10,369 nucleotides of DNA, from contig DATLYT010000192.1 of assembly GCA_035574455.1 (NCBI GenBank), forward strand, positions 1 through 10,369. Direction: 5' to 3'. The translations under genes were made by a program, and so were the position numbers. How positions within the stretch are numbered: the stretch's first letter is position 1; each line of letters opens with the position of its first letter. The notes below the pieces were generated by a model. It worked only from the letters and a program-made list of their open reading frames with translations, was not told the origin of the DNA and searched no databases. Shown in pieces: positions 1 to 7,085 of this stretch. This stretch comes from DATLYT01 sp035574455. GTDB taxonomy: Bacteria; Bacteroidota; Ignavibacteria; UBA10030.

Positions 1-110
1 ACATCGTCGTCGGTAAACGCATGAAACGCCAAGGCATGAGCTGGAGTAAAGATGGTGCCAACAATCTCCTTGCTCTTCGCTGCCATCATATCAACTCGAT
101 CGCAGCGTGA
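1..110 (+). CDS. 3' end of a transposase-like gene (cut by the window edge)
   Basis: An open frame enters from the left edge (codons in phase from base 3) and stops at TGA 108-110, giving about 35 C-terminal residues. They contain VVGKRMKRQGMSWSKDGA followed by NLLALR. The pattern of a basic stretch, then G-M-x-W-S-x-x-G-A, then a short helix ending in LR, is what I know from the extreme C terminus of ISKra4- and ISLre2-type transposases. The match rests on pattern recall only; no catalytic residue is inside the window. The reading frame ends soon after the LR motif, whereas such transposases often continue some 10-15 residues, so the end could be slightly shortened. If the assignment is right, an insertion sequence, intact or decayed, lies to the left of this window. 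The terminal inverted repeat cannot be identified because the other end is not visible. Confidence 0.5.
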   Translation, partial: IVVGKRMKRQGMSWSKDGANNLLALRCHHINSIAA

Positions 111-220
111 TCCTTCTCCCCCCACTAAAAAGGATGCAACCATCGGGGAGTGGCTTTTGCTTTTTCGCTCATCATTTCGGACTTTTCCCCTACGTTGGCC
201 ATCCCACTCTCACATACCTC

Positions 221-226
221 AGGAGG
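221..226 (+). promoter_or_regulatory. Shine-Dalgarno of the membrane protein at 232
   Basis: A full AGGAGG sits 5 nt before ATG 232. It decides the start: the same frame is open back to an ATG at 52, but that upstream stretch encodes an unconvincing Ser/Pro-rich sequence and has no ribosome-binding site. Confidence 0.85.
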
Positions 227-231
227 TTGCC

Positions 232-801
232 ATGGTTCCTATCACGTCGTTGTGGCTTCCGATACTGCTTTCCGCAGTCTTTGTGTTCATTGCGAGCTCC
301 GTCATTCACATGGCGCTCAAGTATCATAATAGCGACTTCAAGAAAGTGCCGGACGAAGGTAAGGTGCTCGAATGGTTCCGCAACGCGGCGATTCCACCGG
401 GCGAGTACCTGATGCCGCGCGCCGAGAGCATGAAAGAGATGAACTCGCCTGAGTTTCAGGAAAAAGTTGCAAAGTATCCCGGCGTGATGATGACCATCTG
501 GCCTGGCGGACGTCCATCATTGGGCAAAAGCCTCACGCTCTGGTTCCTCTATTCAATCGTGATCGGCATCTTTGCGGCTTACGTTGCAGGACGAGCGTTA
601 GGACCCGGCGCGCCGTATCTTTCGGTGTTCCGCTTCGTCGGCGTGACGGCATTCGCGTGTTACACAATGGCCGAGTGGCACGAGTGGATCTGGTTCAAAC
701 GCTCGACCGGGCGCGTGCTGAAAAATACGTTCGACGGGCTTGTCTACGCACTGATCTCAGCGGGGACCTTCGGCTGGCTCTGGCCGACAGAGATCATGTA
801 G
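232..801 (+). CDS. hypothetical four-helix inner-membrane protein
   Basis: I do not recognise this 189-residue protein as a named family. Four hydrophobic stretches are visible: about residues 5-28, 99-119, 131-152 and 165-184. The first helix is followed by a hydrophilic stretch of about 70 residues (30-98) carrying a Pro-rich turn (IPPGEYLMP, 54-62) and an acidic/basic helix. Helix 3 runs into an aromatic, His-containing motif, EWHEWIWF (148-155), which could be a lipid-interface or metal/quinone-contact site, but that is speculation. The start at 232 is chosen because of the AGGAGG five bases upstream and because the protein then begins directly with a membrane helix. The stop codon lies in a tandem duplication. 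It precedes an NADH dehydrogenase-like gene by 67 nt on the same strand, so a joint membrane or respiratory role is conceivable but not shown. Confidence 0.8.
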   Translation: MVPITSLWLPILLSAVFVFIASSVIHMALKYHNSDFKKVPDEGKVLEWFRNAAIPPGEYLMPRAESMKEMNSPEFQEKVAKYPGVMMTIWPGGRPSLGKSLTLWFLYSIVIGIFAAYVAGRALGPGAPYLSVFRFVGVTAFACYTMAEWHEWIWFKRSTGRVLKNTFDGLVYALISAGTFGWLWPTEIM

Positions 802-821
802 GAACAGAGATCATGTAGGAA
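787..821 (+). repeat. perfect 17-bp tandem duplication across a stop codon
   Basis: The 17-bp unit ACAGAGATCATGTAGGA occurs at 787-803 and again, directly abutting and without mismatch, at 804-820. One further base (821) also matches. The first copy carries the last codons and the TAG stop (799-801) of the membrane protein gene; the second copy lies just after it. It looks like a recent slippage or short-homology duplication with no effect on the protein. Confidence 0.9.
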
Positions 822-868
822 TTGACAATCGTAGGGACGACCAAGCCGGTCGGCATGCAACTTCTTTT

Positions 869-2515
869 ATGGGCACCTCTCAGCCAACATCGAAAAAAAA
901 GCGCGTCGTTATTCTCGGCGGAGGGTTTGCAGGCGTCTACACGGCCATGCATCTGGAGCGACTGCTGCGCGCGCGGGAAGATGTCGAGGTGGTGCTCGTC
1001 AACCGCGAGAATTACTTCGTTTTCCAGCCGATGCTGCCCGAGATTATCTCCGGCAGCATCGGGATCTTGGATACGGTGAGCCCGCTACGCCGTTTGCTTC
1101 CACGCACAAACCTTTACGTACGCGATGTAGAAGCCATCGACCTTGCCAAGAAAACAGTCACGCTCAGTCACGGTTTCCGTCCACGCCCTCAAACACTGCA
1201 GTACGACCATCTGGTTATTGCTCTCGGGAACGTGACCGATTTTCGGGGAATGCCGGGCTTGCACGAGCATGCGTTACCATTCAAAAATCTTGCGGACGCG
1301 CTCTATCTCCGCAACCATCTGATTCACGTCCTCGAAGAAGCCGCAATCGAAACCGACCCTGAACTGCGTCAACAGTTACTGACGTTCGTCGTCGCGGGCG
1401 GCGGATTTTCCGGTGTGGAAGTGGTGGCTGAGCTGAACGATTTCGTCCGTCGCGTGGCGAAGCTGTATCAGGGCATCCGGCCGGAAGAGATTCGTGTGGT
1501 GCTGATTCATTCCGGCGAAATGATGCTGGACAAAGAACTGCCCAGAGATTTGAGTCTTTACGCGCAAACCATTCTGCAGAAGCGCGGCGTGGAGCTGCGT
1601 CTCAAGAATCGACTCCGCACCGCCACGCCCGATGCCGCTGTGCTCGCCAACGGCGAGCGCATCCCGACGAAAACCTTGGTCTCCACGGTCCCCTCCATGC
1701 CGCACCCGCTCGTCGAAACGTTGGACCTGCCGAAGGAAAAGGGAAAAATTAAGACCGACCTCTTCTTGCAGGTGGAAAAGACAACCGACGTGTGGGCGTT
1801 AGGTGATTGTGCCCTCGTGCCCAACCCCTCCGGCAAAGGATTTGCACCGCCGACCGCGCAACACGCGATCCGGCAAGCGAACGCCGCCGCGCACAACATC
1901 GCCGCAGCACTCGGTCTTGGTTCAAGGAAGAGGTACAGCTTTGAAGGTCTCGGCAAGATGGGCGCGCTCGGCTATCGCAACGCGGTCATGGAAATTCTCG
2001 GCATCAAGCAATCCGGTTTCCTTGCATGGCTTGCGTGGCGCTCAGTCTACTGGTGGAAGCTTCCGGGTTTCGACCGCAAATTGAAAGTCGGGCTCGCATG
2101 GTTTCTTGATTTGCTCATTCCGCCCGAGATTGTGCAACTGAAGCTCGGTACTTCACAAGGCGTTGCGCAGGCTCACTTCGAGCCGGGTGAAGCAGTCTTT
2201 CACCAGGGCGAACTCGGCGACGCACTCTATATCATTCTGCGCGGCGAGGCGGAAGTGGTACGCGAGGAAAACGGATCGCAGCGCGTTCTGGCGCGGTTGG
2301 GCGCGGGAGAATATTTCGGAGAAATGGCACTCCTGAATGAAAAAACCCGCGGCGCGTCGATCCGCTGCGTCCAGCCGATGGATGTGCTGATGCTGCGCAA
2401 AGGAGACTTCAAAGCGCTCGTCGCGAATTTGCCCGACCTCCGCAAAGGATTCGAATCCGTGATGGAGAAACGGATGAGTCAGCTTCAGCACTACTTCAAA
2501 AACAGTACGCGTTAA
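869..2515 (+). CDS. type II NADH dehydrogenase-like FAD oxidoreductase with C-terminal cyclic-nucleotide-binding domain
   Basis: This 548-residue two-part protein starts with a two-dinucleotide-binding-domain flavoprotein of the NDH-2 family (residues about 10-425). NDH-2 enzymes transfer electrons from NAD(P)H to membrane quinone without proton pumping. Visible signatures are the FAD Rossmann motif GGGFAG (17-22), the second Rossmann motif for NAD(P)H, VVAGGGFSGVE (174-184), LGDCA (311-315) holding the FAD, and the quinone-side motif AQHAIRQ (330-336). Residues 384-425 are Trp-rich and amphipathic, as expected for the membrane-anchoring end. A cNMP-binding (CAP_ED-type) domain follows at about 433-545. 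Its phosphate-binding cassette is FGEMALL (483-489), with E485 and R494 in the positions that usually contact the ribose and phosphate. The start at 869 leaves a short Lys-rich tail before the FAD motif; no good Shine-Dalgarno is seen, so the start is the least certain part. The fusion suggests allosteric control of respiration, which is inference. Confidence 0.88.
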   Translation: MGTSQPTSKKKRVVILGGGFAGVYTAMHLERLLRAREDVEVVLVNRENYFVFQPMLPEIISGSIGILDTVSPLRRLLPRTNLYVRDVEAIDLAKKTVTLSHGFRPRPQTLQYDHLVIALGNVTDFRGMPGLHEHALPFKNLADALYLRNHLIHVLEEAAIETDPELRQQLLTFVVAGGGFSGVEVVAELNDFVRRVAKLYQGIRPEEIRVVLIHSGEMMLDKELPRDLSLYAQTILQKRGVELRLKNRLRTATPDAAVLANGERIPTKTLVSTVPSMPHPLVETLDLPKEKGKIKTDLFLQVEKTTDVWALGDCALVPNPSGKGFAPPTAQHAIRQANAAAHNIAAALGLGSRKRYSFEGLGKMGALGYRNAVMEILGIKQSGFLAWLAWRSVYWWKLPGFDRKLKVGLAWFLDLLIPPEIVQLKLGTSQGVAQAHFEPGEAVFHQGELGDALYIILRGEAEVVREENGSQRVLARLGAGEYFGEMALLNEKTRGASIRCVQPMDVLMLRKGDFKALVANLPDLRKGFESVMEKRMSQLQHYFKNSTR

Positions 2516-2632
2516 GACGGAGACACGTGCCGGATCGATTGGCGCCGTGCTGGCTTTGCAACTCACGCAGTTTCTCGTATTTTTCACCCAGATGATGTCC
2601 AGAACCATTTCGTTCTTTTTCCGGAGATTGCC

Positions 2633-3025
2633 GTGCCGCTCAAACCCGAAGTTCGTCAAGCCATCTTCCATAAACTCAGAGCCGCTCTGAAAAAACACTC
2701 CCCACCCATGGTCTGCTCCAAAGACACCACCGATACATACGAGCTGATCGGGAACAAGCCTGTTCCGTACGGCAGCACGAAGAAGATGGTACCGGGAATG
2801 TACTTCTCCAGCGTCGTTGCGCGCAAAGAGATGGTGAGCTTCTATCTCTTCCCTCTTTATTATCATGAACGAGAATTCCGCGACCTCGCGCCAACAGTCA
2901 TGAGATGCCTCAAAGGCAAAAGCTGTTTCAATTTCAAAAAGGAAGAAGAGGTGGTGGAAAAAGAATTGTACGCTCTACTCAAGAAAGGTGTCCAGAGCTG
3001 GAAAAAACAAGGTTACCTGAAGTAA
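2633..3025 (+). CDS. small soluble hypothetical protein, possibly DUF1801/YdhG-like
   Basis: This 130-residue protein has no signal peptide or membrane segment and is rich in Lys. A central hydrophobic beta-strand segment, MVSFYLFPLYYH (67-78), is followed by a KGKSCFNFKK motif (94-103). It ends in an amphipathic helix with a Trp and a closing GYLK. The layout (helical start, Tyr-containing strand, K-G-K-x-C-F-N-F, C-terminal helix ending near W and G-Y/F-L) reminds me of small DUF1801/YdhG-like proteins of unknown function. I cannot verify that, and no catalytic role is proposed. The GTG start has GGAG at 2623-2626, six bases upstream, and is the first usable start after the stop of the preceding gene. 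That gene is in the same frame and the 117 nt between them contain no stop, so the two genes may share a transcript. Confidence 0.75.
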   Translation: MPLKPEVRQAIFHKLRAALKKHSPPMVCSKDTTDTYELIGNKPVPYGSTKKMVPGMYFSSVVARKEMVSFYLFPLYYHEREFRDLAPTVMRCLKGKSCFNFKKEEEVVEKELYALLKKGVQSWKKQGYLK

Positions 3026-3057
3026 CGTCATGATCCTCGGTACGCTCCACCCCGTGC

Positions 3058-3085
3058 TTGTAACTCAGTCTTTTTCTTGTATATT
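3058..3085 (+). promoter_or_regulatory. candidate sigma70-type promoter for deoC and the SPOR genes
   Basis: TTGTAA (3058-3063) and TATATT (3080-3085) are separated by 16 nt. Transcription would begin near 3092, about 18 nt before ATG 3110. The -10 element lies just after the alternative TTG start at 3077, which argues that the longer reading frame is not the real one. The -35 matches only four of six consensus bases. Confidence 0.45.
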
Positions 3086-3109
3086 TCTACAGTACAATTC
3101 CATACGCTT

Positions 3110-4009
3110 ATGACTCAATCTCCTACACTCAGCCGTCTCAACCCGCTCGACCGCGACCGCATCCTCAACCTTATTGACGAAGTGCTGAAGGAAACCAACG
3201 CGCACATGTGTTGCGAGAACGGTATCTGCTCGGACAACCTCTGCGTTGTTCACAATCAGGAGGGGGTGCGCAATGTTGTCCGCAGCGGAGCGGACCGAAT
3301 TTCCGCCGGTGTCGGGCTCAAGGACACGGCTTTCGATACGTCGCTTGCCCGGATGATCGACCACACGCTCCTGAAGCCCGAAGCGACGAAGCAGCAGATC
3401 GAGCAACTCTGCGCCGAAGCCAAGCATTTTCAGTTTGCCAGCGTTTGCGTAAATCCTTGTTATGTAAAGCTTTGCGCGCAGCTCCTGCGAGATACAAAGG
3501 TCAAAGTCTGCACGGTGATCGGCTTTCCGCTGGGGGCTACGTCGACCGAAGCGAAGGTGGCAGAAGCCGAGCAAGCGCTGAAGGACGGGGCACGGGAGTT
3601 GGATATGGTCATCAACGTGGGGATGCTGAAATCAGGCATGGATGCTTACGTCGAGCAGGATATCCGTGCCGTGGGACGGGTGGCACATCGGACGGGTGCT
3701 ATACTCAAGGTTATTATAGAGACGGGATTGTTAACGGACGAAGAAAAAGTGAAAGCCTGCGTGATAGCAAAGCGAGCAGGCGCTGATTTTGTGAAGACAT
3801 CGACCGGCTTCTCGAAGGGCGGGGCGACGGCAGGCGATATTCGTCTCATGCGAAAGGTCGTCGGGCAGGCGCTCGGTGTCAAAGCGTCAGGCGGCGTGAG
3901 AACTCAGGAACAAGCATTGGAACTGATTGAAAGTGGCGCCGACCGCATCGGTGCGAGTGCCAGCGTGAAGATCGTATTGGGTGAAAAGGACCAAAGTGCA
4001 AGCTATTAA
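3110..4009 (+). CDS. deoC: deoxyribose-phosphate aldolase with Cys-containing N-terminal extension
   Basis: DERA cleaves 2-deoxy-D-ribose 5-phosphate to glyceraldehyde 3-phosphate and acetaldehyde in deoxynucleoside breakdown (cytosolic class I aldolase, TIM barrel). The catalytic domain begins near residue 78 with LARMIDHTLLKP. It shows GFPLGATSTEAK (138-149), the proton-relay Asp in ELDMVINVG (D165), the Schiff-base Lys in FVKTSTGF (K229) and the second active-site Lys in VKASGG (K258). The phosphate-binding end is SGADRIGASASVKI (275-288). This core has the usual length, but about 77 residues precede it, with cysteines at 34, 35, 40 and 45. Within that extension SGADRISAG (59-67) echoes the phosphate loop. 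ATG 3110 is preferred over TTG 3077 because a promoter -10 overlaps the upstream region; no clear Shine-Dalgarno is visible. The gene overlaps the next one by 14 nt, so an operon with the two lipoproteins is likely. Confidence 0.95.
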   Translation: MTQSPTLSRLNPLDRDRILNLIDEVLKETNAHMCCENGICSDNLCVVHNQEGVRNVVRSGADRISAGVGLKDTAFDTSLARMIDHTLLKPEATKQQIEQLCAEAKHFQFASVCVNPCYVKLCAQLLRDTKVKVCTVIGFPLGATSTEAKVAEAEQALKDGARELDMVINVGMLKSGMDAYVEQDIRAVGRVAHRTGAILKVIIETGLLTDEEKVKACVIAKRAGADFVKTSTGFSKGGATAGDIRLMRKVVGQALGVKASGGVRTQEQALELIESGADRIGASASVKIVLGEKDQSASY

Positions 4010-4472
4010 AAAAGCTTTTGCAGCTAGTCTCGTGCTCACAGCATTGCTTGTGGGATGCAGCGCATCGGACGAAGCCACACGCAAAACGGAGCAAAGCGCA
4101 GACACTCTGTCGATACGGGCGAGTGATACACGATTGACGACTGACCAGGATACCGTCGTCGCATCTGTCACGACACAGTCAAAGACATCAACACGGTCTG
4201 CAATAGATTCCACCATCGCTCCCGGCCTGGCGTTTACAGTACAAGTCGGCGCCTTCGCAGAACCCAAGAATGCCCTCCGTGCACAGCAGGTAGCGAAAGA
4301 CCATTTCGGTCATTATCCCGTCTTCAACCAGTTTGAAGCATCACTCAAGCTGTATCGTGTAAGTATAGGAAAGTTCGAGAGCCGCGAAGAAGCCCTCGAA
4401 CTTCTCAAAGAAGTAAGGAAGGTTCTTCCCAAAGAGTACACAGAATGCTGGATCAACACCATCGCCAAGTAG
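3996..4472 (+). CDS. SPOR-domain lipoprotein (first of a tandem pair)
   Basis: This is a predicted secreted lipoprotein of 158 residues. A basic start and hydrophobic core (residues 7-20) end in a lipobox LLVGC with the lipidated Cys at 21. A Ser/Thr/Asp-rich linker (22-78) follows, then a SPOR domain (about 79-153) with the two typical strands FTVQVGAF (80-87) and YRVSIGKF (120-127). SPOR domains bind denuded glycan strands of peptidoglycan, so a role in the cell envelope or septum is likely, inferred from the family. The start is GTG 3996, with AAAAGGA at 3984-3990 placed 5 nt upstream. GTG 3981, in the same frame, would add five basic residues and remains possible. The start lies inside the end of deoC, and the 3' end overlaps the next gene by 28 nt, suggesting translational coupling. 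Confidence 0.88.
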   Translation: MQAIKKAFAASLVLTALLVGCSASDEATRKTEQSADTLSIRASDTRLTTDQDTVVASVTTQSKTSTRSAIDSTIAPGLAFTVQVGAFAEPKNALRAQQVAKDHFGHYPVFNQFEASLKLYRVSIGKFESREEALELLKEVRKVLPKEYTECWINTIAK

Positions 4473-4981
4473 TAGTTTCCCTCGCGGCATTGCTCCTTGC
4501 GTGCAGCAGTTCTCAGCAATTGTCCGACGATTCACCGCGTAAGCAACAACCGACGAAAGATGGAGAGAAAGCGCCTCTGGAGGTTTTTGAATCGTCCTTT
4601 CATCCTTCCCAATATGACGAAGATATCGAGGCCGTTGAGCGACGGCTTCAACAGCGTGAAGAGCAGCCGGATGAGCGACGAGATAGCGTGAGAGTAGAGG
4701 AAGAAGTGCTACAGGGGTTTCGGATCCAGATTTTTGCGAGCCCGCGTATCGATGAAGCAACGCTCGCCAAACAGACAGCCGCACAGCTCATCACCACCGA
4801 CTCACTCTATATCGTCTTCGACCCGCCCGTGTACAAAGTACGCGTCGGAGACTATCCCACGCGACTTGAAGCCAACCGCGCGCTCGCGTCAATTATACAG
4901 AAAGGTTATCCCGACGCGTGGATTGTGACCGACCGAATTATCCAGCGAAAATTCATTCGCTTGCGGCGAGAAGAATACTAA
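4445..4981 (+). CDS. SPOR-domain lipoprotein (second of a tandem pair)
   Basis: This 178-residue protein has a short signal sequence ending in LLLAC (lipidated Cys at 20). A charged, Glu/Arg/Gln-rich linker follows (about 21-88, probably helical between 58 and 88). The C-terminal SPOR-type domain (about 91-162) has the strands GFRIQIFAS (91-99) and YKVRVGDY (130-137), then a short basic tail. It presumably binds peptidoglycan, as the preceding protein does. The two share architecture but little sequence, so they look like old paralogues or independent recruits rather than a recent duplication. The n-region has only one Arg plus two His, which is weak for a lipoprotein signal. The start lies 28 nt inside the upstream gene and has no strong Shine-Dalgarno, consistent with coupled translation. 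Confidence 0.87.
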   Translation: MLDQHHRQVVVSLAALLLACSSSQQLSDDSPRKQQPTKDGEKAPLEVFESSFHPSQYDEDIEAVERRLQQREEQPDERRDSVRVEEEVLQGFRIQIFASPRIDEATLAKQTAAQLITTDSLYIVFDPPVYKVRVGDYPTRLEANRALASIIQKGYPDAWIVTDRIIQRKFIRLRREEY

Positions 4982-5137
4982 GAGGCGCCGGAGTCCACCG
5001 ACCCCACGACTTACCACGAAGGAAGCTCCATCTCCCTCAGCTCTCCGTCACGATGATCACCTCTTATGAGAGAGCATGGAGAAGTTCCTGCCCGCGGTGA
5101 GGATCTTCGAGACAGGCGAGACGTCTATCGTACACCA

Positions 5138-6955
5138 TCACGCGATCTTTTCATACATCTTCTCGATCAGGTGCGCGTACTTTTGTTCAACGACTTTGCG
5201 TTTCACCTTGAGCGTTGGTGTAATCTCGCCATTCTCAACGGTAAGCGGTTGGGTAAGTAGCTCGAACCGACGGACACGTTCGTAATTTGGCAGGTTCTTC
5301 TGGATAATGTCGATCTCGGTCTGAAACTTCTTCCGAACTTCCGGATGAGCAACAAGGTCAGCCTCGCTGTTGAAGCTGATTCCTTGCGTCCGAGCCCATT
5401 CCTTCAGGAGCTCAAATTCCGGCACGATCAGTGCGGTCAGGAACATTCGCCCGTCGCCAATCAGCACGAACTGGTCAATCAGCTTGTGTTCGAGGAAATG
5501 GTTTTCGATGGGCTGCGGCGCGATGTTTTTCCCGCCGGAGCTAACGAAGAGATGCTTTTTCCGGTCGGTGATCATCAGGTGTCCCTCCGCATCGAACATC
5601 CCGACGTCGCCGGTGTGGAACCAACCGTCGGCATCAATCACCTCCGCCGTCGCGGTTGGGTTGTTATAGTAGCCCTTCATGATGTTCGGTCCACGCGCGA
5701 GAATCTCTCCATCTTCCGCAATCTTAATTTCGACGCCGGGAATCGGTCTGCCTACTGTACCGAACTTGTAATCATCCAACCGATTCACCGTGAGTACGGG
5801 TGACGTCTCTGTCAATCCATATCCTTCGATGATCTGAATACCGACCGCCTCAAAAAATTCTCCCAACTGCTTCGGCAACGCAGCGCCGCCGGAGACGAAG
5901 AAACGCATCCGTCCGCCCGTTCGCGCTCTCAGCTTACTGTACACCAGTTTGTCAGCTACGGCATGTTGTAACGTAAGTGTCACGGGAATGCGTCGTTGTT
6001 TCTTCGCTTTTGCGTACTGCCGGCCTATGTCCACCGCCCAGTGGAAAATTTTCTGCCGCAGCGGTGGACTACTGTCGACCTGCTTCATGATGCGACTGTG
6101 AATCCGCTCGAACAGTCGCGGCACCGTCGTCACGATCGTCGGCTTCACTTCCAGCAGATTATCGCGCACCGTTTCAACGCTCTCCGCATATGCGACCGTT
6201 GCTCCGCAGGCCATCGCGGTGTAATATCCCGCCATCCGTTCAAACGAGTGGCAGAGCGGCAAAAACGACAGCAGCACGTCGCTGGGACCAAAGGGAATCA
6301 CATCGGCAGACGCCTGGATGTTGGAGGCGAGATTCTTGTGCGTCAACATTACGCCCTTGGGATTCCCGGTCGTGCCCGAGGTGTAGATAATTGTTAACAA
6401 ATCCTCTGGTTGAGCTTGCTTCAAGCTTTCCTCGAAGAGCGTTGGATGGCTCTTTTCATACTCTTTTCCCTTCTCCAGGATTGCCGAGTAGGTGAGCACA
6501 CTCTCATCAGCACCATCTGTTTTTTCTGCCATCGTGATGGTGTACCGGAGTGTTTTCACGTCGTTTTTGATCTTAAGAACTTTTCCTAACTGCATTGCGT
6601 TCGAGACGATCGCGATCGAGACACCTGCATCGTTGAAGATGAACTCGATCTGTTTCGGTGTGAGCGTGGGATAGATAGGAACATTGACTGCGCCGAGGCA
6701 CACCATTGCCATATCGGCCACGATCCACTCCGGACGATTCTCGGAAATGATGGCCAGGCGATCTCCTCGTCGCACGCCGAGCGCGGCGAGCCCCAGTGCA
6801 AAGAGTTCTACCGACCGACGATACTCGCGAAAGGTGATTCCGCGATACTGCTTATCGATTTTCTGCATCAACATGGGCCGTTGCTCGTCCGCGTATTTTT
6901 TCATGATCTTGTCGAACATCTCCGCAATCGTGGAGAATTCAACGACGGTCGCCAT
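5138..6955 (-). CDS. long-chain fatty acid--CoA ligase (AMP-forming acyl-CoA synthetase)
   Basis: This 605-residue member of the ANL superfamily activates fatty acids with ATP and CoA via an acyl-adenylate. It is of the large FAA1-like type used for beta-oxidation or membrane lipid recycling. The motifs appear in order: the phosphate loop YTSGTTGNPKG (191-201), the adenine-binding motif EGYGLTETSP (377-386), GWFHTGD (444-450) and the hinge region DRKKHLFVSSGGKNIAP (464-480). The C-terminal catalytic Lys lies in TPTLKVKRK (579-587, probably K583). Length and motif spacing are normal, with no frameshift. The open frame reaches back to 7150, but ATG 6955 has AAGGAG seven bases upstream and gives the expected N terminus. 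The gene converges on the SPOR lipoprotein and diverges from nrdJ, so it is probably monocistronic. The exact chain-length preference cannot be read from the sequence. Confidence 0.94.
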   Translation of the reverse strand: MATVVEFSTIAEMFDKIMKKYADEQRPMLMQKIDKQYRGITFREYRRSVELFALGLAALGVRRGDRLAIISENRPEWIVADMAMVCLGAVNVPIYPTLTPKQIEFIFNDAGVSIAIVSNAMQLGKVLKIKNDVKTLRYTITMAEKTDGADESVLTYSAILEKGKEYEKSHPTLFEESLKQAQPEDLLTIIYTSGTTGNPKGVMLTHKNLASNIQASADVIPFGPSDVLLSFLPLCHSFERMAGYYTAMACGATVAYAESVETVRDNLLEVKPTIVTTVPRLFERIHSRIMKQVDSSPPLRQKIFHWAVDIGRQYAKAKKQRRIPVTLTLQHAVADKLVYSKLRARTGGRMRFFVSGGAALPKQLGEFFEAVGIQIIEGYGLTETSPVLTVNRLDDYKFGTVGRPIPGVEIKIAEDGEILARGPNIMKGYYNNPTATAEVIDADGWFHTGDVGMFDAEGHLMITDRKKHLFVSSGGKNIAPQPIENHFLEHKLIDQFVLIGDGRMFLTALIVPEFELLKEWARTQGISFNSEADLVAHPEVRKKFQTEIDIIQKNLPNYERVRRFELLTQPLTVENGEITPTLKVKRKVVEQKYAHLIEKMYEKIA

Positions 6956-6962
6956 ACAGGTA

Positions 6963-6968
6963 CTCCTT
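6963..6968 (-). promoter_or_regulatory. Shine-Dalgarno of the acyl-CoA synthetase
   Basis: Read on the - strand this is AAGGAG, 7 nt before ATG 6955. It fixes the start of the acyl-CoA synthetase and rules against the 65-residue upstream extension of the frame. Confidence 0.85.
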
Positions 6969-7046
6969 TTACGGTTCAAGGGATAACTCACGGTGCGGCT
7001 CAAAGTACAAGACAACTCCCAGAGATGCAATCGAATTCCGTTTCGG

Positions 7047-7075
7047 ATACGAAGCCGGTTTTTTCTTTGTGTCAA
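7047..7075 (-). promoter_or_regulatory. weak promoter candidate for the acyl-CoA synthetase
   Basis: On the - strand a perfect TTGACA (7075-7070) is followed after 17 nt by TCGTAT (7052-7047), which matches TATAAT at only three of six positions. Spacing and orientation fit; the -10 is poor. The 5' leader would be about 85 nt. Confidence 0.3.
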
Positions 7076-7085
7076 GTACAAAGTT

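Noticed and set aside
52..231. 60-residue N-terminal extension of the membrane protein at 232
   Set aside because: No ribosome-binding site at 52; it overlaps the transposase-like tail in another frame, and AGGAGG directly precedes ATG 232.
2516..2632. Stop-codon readthrough fusing the NADH dehydrogenase-like gene with the next gene
   Set aside because: Both are in the same frame with no stop between, but the intervening translation looks random and the second gene has its own GGAG and GTG start.
2153..2866. Large - strand ORF opposite the cyclic-nucleotide domain and the small gene at 2633
   Set aside because: Its translation has no recognisable domain, it spans two convincing + strand genes, and it looks like a mirror of their codon use.
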